Assembly: GCF_031157315.1 (NCBI RefSeq)
Contig: NZ_JAVIFU010000032.1
Location: 16,980 to 80,979, forward strand
Direction of reading: 5' to 3'
Source of the DNA: Paenibacillus sp. LHD-38
GTDB taxonomy: Bacteria; Bacillota; Bacilli; Paenibacillales; Paenibacillaceae
Length of the DNA: 64,000 nucleotides
Below the pieces are notes generated by a model that had not been told where the DNA came from, did no database searches, and worked only from the letters and a program-made list of their open reading frames with translations. Within the stretch, counting starts at the first letter, position 1; every line of letters begins with the position of its first letter. Made by a program: the position numbers and the translations under genes. This document shows, piece after piece, positions 61,012 through 64,000 of this stretch.

Positions 61012-62579
61012 TTCTTCTCACCGCCTTTCTGAGATCGATCAGCAGCTTTGTCTGAAATGCTGCTCGGCGTTCCCTGACGAACTGTTCCCTCATGATTGTC
61101 ATAACTTGGACGTTTCTTCATTGCCCACCATGGAACTCGTATAAATACATCCTTTAAATTACCTGGTTTAAGCGGCGAAATTGGCGTCAAATAAGAAACG
61201 CCGAATGATCGAAGCGACGACAAATGAGTCAGAATCATCATCAGACCCGCTAAGATGCCAAATACGCCAAAGGTACCTGCAAGAATCATTAATAAAAAGC
61301 GAATGAGACGCGCGGCCGTGCCCATATTGATGGATGGAATAACGAAGCTTGCAATGGCTGTAAAGGAAACGACGATTACCATCGCCGCTGAAATTAGTCC
61401 AGCCTGCACGGCAGATTGACCGAGCACGAGAGCCCCGACAATCGAAATCGCAGGTCCGATGATTCGAGGCATTCGCACGCCGGCTTCGCGTAAAATTTCA
61501 AATGTAAATTCCATAATCATCGCTTCGACCAATGCAGGAAACGGCACGCCTTCCCGCTGCGCAGCGATGCTTATTAACAGCTGGGTCGGCAGCATTTCTT
61601 GATGGAAGGTCGTGATCGCAATGTAGATAGATGGTAAAAGCATCGAAGCAAAAAATGAAAAAAATCGGATGATTCTTAAAAAAGTTGCAATATCATAGCG
61701 CTGGTAATAATCCTCGCTTGATTGAAAAAACTTAACAAACGTTACAGGTGCAAGCAGAACGAACGGCGTTCCATCCACAACGATTGCAAACTGCCCCTCA
61801 AGCAAGCCAGCGGCTACCGCATCCGGCCGCTCTGTATTTTGAAGCAGCGGAAATGGGGTAAACGTTTTGTCTTGAATAAACTCTTCAATATAGCCGCTTT
61901 CTAATATACTGTCCGTATCGATTAGATCCAATCTCCTGCGTACTTCCGCCAAAACCTTCTCATCTGCAATTCCTTTCATGAAGATCAGAGCAACTGTCGT
62001 TCGAGTCTGATGCCCGATAATTCGGTATTCCATTCTTAGGTTAGTCGATTTTATTTTATTGCGAATTAGCCCCGTGTTGATGTGGAGCGTCTCCGTAAAT
62101 CCTTCCTTTGGCCCGCGTACGACGGTTTGCGTGCTGGGCTCCTCGACTGACCGCTTCTCCACGCCGCAGGTATAAGCAGCGATAGCTTCATTTGACCCGT
62201 CAAGCATCACGATCGTATTGCCTTCCAGCATTGCAAGCAATACTTCATTTATGCTATCAACCTTACGAACGCCGCCTATCGCAAGAGACCGGAACATCAA
62301 GCTCTGAAATGGAGATTCTTCTTGATCCTCTCCGCTGCCCGCCGGAGACTCGGTAATCATGCTCATTACAAGCAAATTAACAGCATTGACATCCGTCATG
62401 CCCGCAATGTATAAAATAGCAACTCTGCTGCTTTTAAACATGTGTAAATGTCTAATCATGATATCCGGCTCCATGCCGAGCTCGTCGGTTACCATCTTAA
62501 TATTAATCTCCAAATCGGCAGACAAACGCTTTAGGTCTTTATCATCTTGTTCGATTCCCTTTTTGATTTCCTCATTCAT
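61008..62579 (-). CDS. Germinant receptor A subunit (GerA family)
   Basis: 523 aa. A large cytoplasmic N-terminal domain (about 1-300) with RVAILYIAGMTDVNAVNLLVMSMI and GNTIVMLDGSNEAIAAYTCGVEKRSVEEP precedes four or five membrane helices (FFSFFASMLLPSIYIAITTFHQEMLPTQLLISIAAQREGVPFPALVEAMIMEFTFEILREAGVRMP) and a charged tail. A subunits oligomerise into the nutrient-gated channel of dormant spores. The start overlaps the upstream B gene by four bases. Confidence 0.94.
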   Translation of the reverse strand: MNEEIKKGIEQDDKDLKRLSADLEINIKMVTDELGMEPDIMIRHLHMFKSSRVAILYIAGMTDVNAVNLLVMSMITESPAGSGEDQEESPFQSLMFRSLAIGGVRKVDSINEVLLAMLEGNTIVMLDGSNEAIAAYTCGVEKRSVEEPSTQTVVRGPKEGFTETLHINTGLIRNKIKSTNLRMEYRIIGHQTRTTVALIFMKGIADEKVLAEVRRRLDLIDTDSILESGYIEEFIQDKTFTPFPLLQNTERPDAVAAGLLEGQFAIVVDGTPFVLLAPVTFVKFFQSSEDYYQRYDIATFLRIIRFFSFFASMLLPSIYIAITTFHQEMLPTQLLISIAAQREGVPFPALVEAMIMEFTFEILREAGVRMPRIIGPAISIVGALVLGQSAVQAGLISAAMVIVVSFTAIASFVIPSINMGTAARLIRFLLMILAGTFGVFGILAGLMMILTHLSSLRSFGVSYLTPISPLKPGNLKDVFIRVPWWAMKKRPSYDNHEGTVRQGTPSSISDKAADRSQKGGEKK

Positions 62580-63679
62580 TCTGCATGCACCTTTTCACTC
62601 CATCTCTTTTTGATGATTGCCAGCGTAAGCAGCAGCAGGGGAAACAGGATTTGAAAAACCGGGAAATGGTATTTTACATTGTAGCGGAAGCCGAACCATA
62701 TATGCTCCATATAGTTCCTGAACAAAAGAGAACCCAAAAAAATGACTGCCCCGATTAGGACAATTACATATTTGCTATGCCATTTAAACATCTGAGACAA
62801 AGCCAGCACAGCACCAAAATAATAGGCGGTCAGCTTAAAAAAGACTCCTGTAAAAAGCAGCAGGGCGACCATCGGATCTATTCTCTCTAAAAAACGAGCA
62901 AAATCGATCAAATTCGTGATCTGCATCAATGGAATGGTTACCGTTCCGGCAAGGCTGCCTAACGCAGCAAAAATGAACACGTTGGTGAAGGTAATGAACA
63001 AGCCCGAGAACAAGAAACATTTTATAGTAAAGCTCACCATGCCAGCCGTCTGCTCTGTATATTTCCAAAACATCAAAAACAAAATAATTTCACCAAACGG
63101 AAAAGAAATCAACTCCGGAAAGGCCGCATCCCACACGGGCATGAATCCATCTTCAAGGACTGGGGATAAGTTCTCAAAATGCAGCAAACCCGAACCAGCC
63201 ACCAGTAAAAATAGTATAAGATAAATGATTATTACAAGTGGCAAAACGGCTTCCGCCATTCGAAACAAAACATCTACGCCATGAAATACGGTATAGGCGG
63301 ACAATAAGCAAATAAATAAGATCAGCGTTGTCAATGGTGTATTGGGAAGCAAATACATGATCATTAAATCGCCGAACTCTCTAACATTCCGAACCGATTT
63401 GTAGCAGAAATATATAACATAAGACAGTGATACGACATATCCGAGGGGCTTTCCTAATAATTCGAAAATAATCTCAATAAGACTCCTTTGAGGCATCAAG
63501 CGATACAAGGTTAAATTTACGCCCCATAGGATGATTAATCCGCAAAGCATACCAACAATAACAGCCAGCCAAGCATCCCTGTCAGCATCGCTCGCGAGCA
63601 AAAACAACGAGGAGCTGCCGATTAAAAACAATACAATCATGGATCCAAGCTGATTTAGACTAATACGCTCCAAATTCAC
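62576..63679 (-). CDS. Germinant receptor permease-like B subunit (first copy)
   Basis: 367 aa, ten membrane helices, endospore germination permease family. Its N-terminus (ISLNQLGSMIVLFLIGSSSLFLLASDADRDAWLAVIVGMLCG) carries the GerAB signature, with later GEIILFLMFWKYTEQTAGMVSF and a long final helix with a basic tail. The start is GTG shortly after GAGG; a TTG two codons on is an alternative. It precedes the A gene, so the operon encodes two different B subunits around one A. Confidence 0.9.
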   Translation of the reverse strand: MNLERISLNQLGSMIVLFLIGSSSLFLLASDADRDAWLAVIVGMLCGLIILWGVNLTLYRLMPQRSLIEIIFELLGKPLGYVVSLSYVIYFCYKSVRNVREFGDLMIMYLLPNTPLTTLILFICLLSAYTVFHGVDVLFRMAEAVLPLVIIIYLILFLLVAGSGLLHFENLSPVLEDGFMPVWDAAFPELISFPFGEIILFLMFWKYTEQTAGMVSFTIKCFLFSGLFITFTNVFIFAALGSLAGTVTIPLMQITNLIDFARFLERIDPMVALLLFTGVFFKLTAYYFGAVLALSQMFKWHSKYVIVLIGAVIFLGSLLFRNYMEHIWFGFRYNVKYHFPVFQILFPLLLLTLAIIKKRWSEKVHAE

Positions 63680-63780
63680 CCCGCCTCTGCTTCTTGTATC
63701 GTGTAACCAATATTTTTCCTTACTTCCCGAAAATTATGCACACTCTGAAGCACAGGCATCTTGTCATAGCAAAAACACAA

Positions 63781-63885
63781 CAAGCGTAAACGGCTGTCGC
63801 CGTCCTCTTTGGCAAAAGCTGACGTTTCGCGGTGATATATAAGCACATTTATAAGTGAAAACTTATAAATTCTTATATATTAAAA
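63781..63885. repeat. Dispersed structured repeat, copy C
   Basis: The head ACGGC-TGTC-GCCGT is a perfect hairpin. It is followed by the CGTTTCGCGG core, an outer stem ATATATAAG/CTTATATAT and an inner stem TTATAAG/CTTATAA. The homology to copy A stops at position 63885, where the group II intron sequence begins. Confidence 0.88.
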
Positions 63886-64000
63886 TCGAGTAGGCCTATG
63901 CGCATGCGCATAGGCCTCTCACAGATCCGGACATGCGGGTCGTCGCATCCGGCTCCTCCAGTGATTATCCCCTCTGGGGATGAAGTTCCTTGTAAATAGC
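63885..64000 (-). mobile_element. 3' end of a group II intron (domains V and VI), continuing past the window
   Basis: Domain V is recognisable at 63924-63955 on the minus strand as GAGCCGGATGCG..CGCATGTCCGGATC, though its loop is not the usual GAAA. Domain VI follows: GAG + AGGCCTATGCG pairs with CGCATAGGCCT + CTC around a single bulged A at 63891, seven bases from a 3' end reading CTCGAT. This is the branch-point geometry of group II introns. A 26-bp perfect palindrome (63892-63917) is its stem. Any reverse transcriptase lies beyond the edge. Confidence 0.75.

Noticed and set aside
63892..63917. 26-bp perfect palindrome as a terminator or protein-binding site
   Set aside because: Its context (GAG/CTC closing pairs, bulged A, upstream domain V) explains it better as group II intron domain VI, and no T run follows.

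Overview
The window reads as a chromosomal segment of a spore-forming Firmicute, most likely Paenibacillus or a close relative such as Cohnella. The evidence is the density of sporulation genes (spoVB, bofC, a SafA-like coat protein, spo0B, spoIVFA/FB, a SpoIIB-like protein, spoVID, lonB and a germinant-receptor operon). Base composition is moderate, and several genes start with TTG or GTG behind strong Shine-Dalgarno sequences. From memory, gene order largely follows the Bacillus subtilis block running from spoVB to lonB. The differences are insertions such as rodA between minD and spoIVFA, and an RNase E/G gene between spoIVFB and rplU. Almost every gene lies on the minus strand. Only spoVB and a small YrzE-like gene are on the plus strand.

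Layout, left to right. 0-3.1 kb: spoVB, a DUF421 membrane protein and a YrzE-like membrane protein. 3.1-11.2 kb: yajC-tgt-queA, a SpoIID/LytB-type protein, a DCC-family protein, ruvCAB and bofC. 11.4-17.1 kb: a SafA-like coat protein with ten 36-bp repeats, then pheB-hom-thrB-pheA. 17.2-23.8 kb: obg and spo0B, the rplU-prp-rpmA ribosomal unit with an L21-type leader, rng, and spoIVFA-spoIVFB. 23.9-32.4 kb: the shape and division cluster maf-radC-mreBCD-minCD-rodA, with a SpoIIB-like SPOR protein upstream. 32.4-34.8 kb: an AT-rich accessory island with one orphan gene, inverted repeats and a decaying repeat tract. 34.8-42 kb: valS (behind a T-box), folC, murC and spoVID. 42-51 kb: a complete tetrapyrrole operon, hemA-hemX-(siroheme dehydrogenase)-hemC-cobA/hemD-hemB-hemL, followed by a pseudouridine synthase gene. 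51-58.1 kb: speD, a YjgB-like lipoprotein, a conserved hypothetical gene, engB, lonA and lonB. 58.4-63.7 kb: a germinant-receptor operon with two B-type permeases, A, C and a small two-helix protein. The right edge carries the 3' end (domains V and VI) of a group II intron.

The features that ordinary annotation does not explain are these. (1) A roughly 105-bp structured repeat occurs three and a half times between genes, and compensatory base changes preserve its stems. (2) A compact three-way-junction RNA element lies in the 5' leader of speD. (3) A group II intron 3' end abuts one repeat copy. (4) A 190-bp inverted repeat and a GCANNN-periodic tract with a 12-bp minisatellite sit between spoIIB and murC. 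(5) A 40-bp tandem duplication carries the prp stop codon. Functions come from recognised sequence motifs and gene order; no database search or folding program was run.
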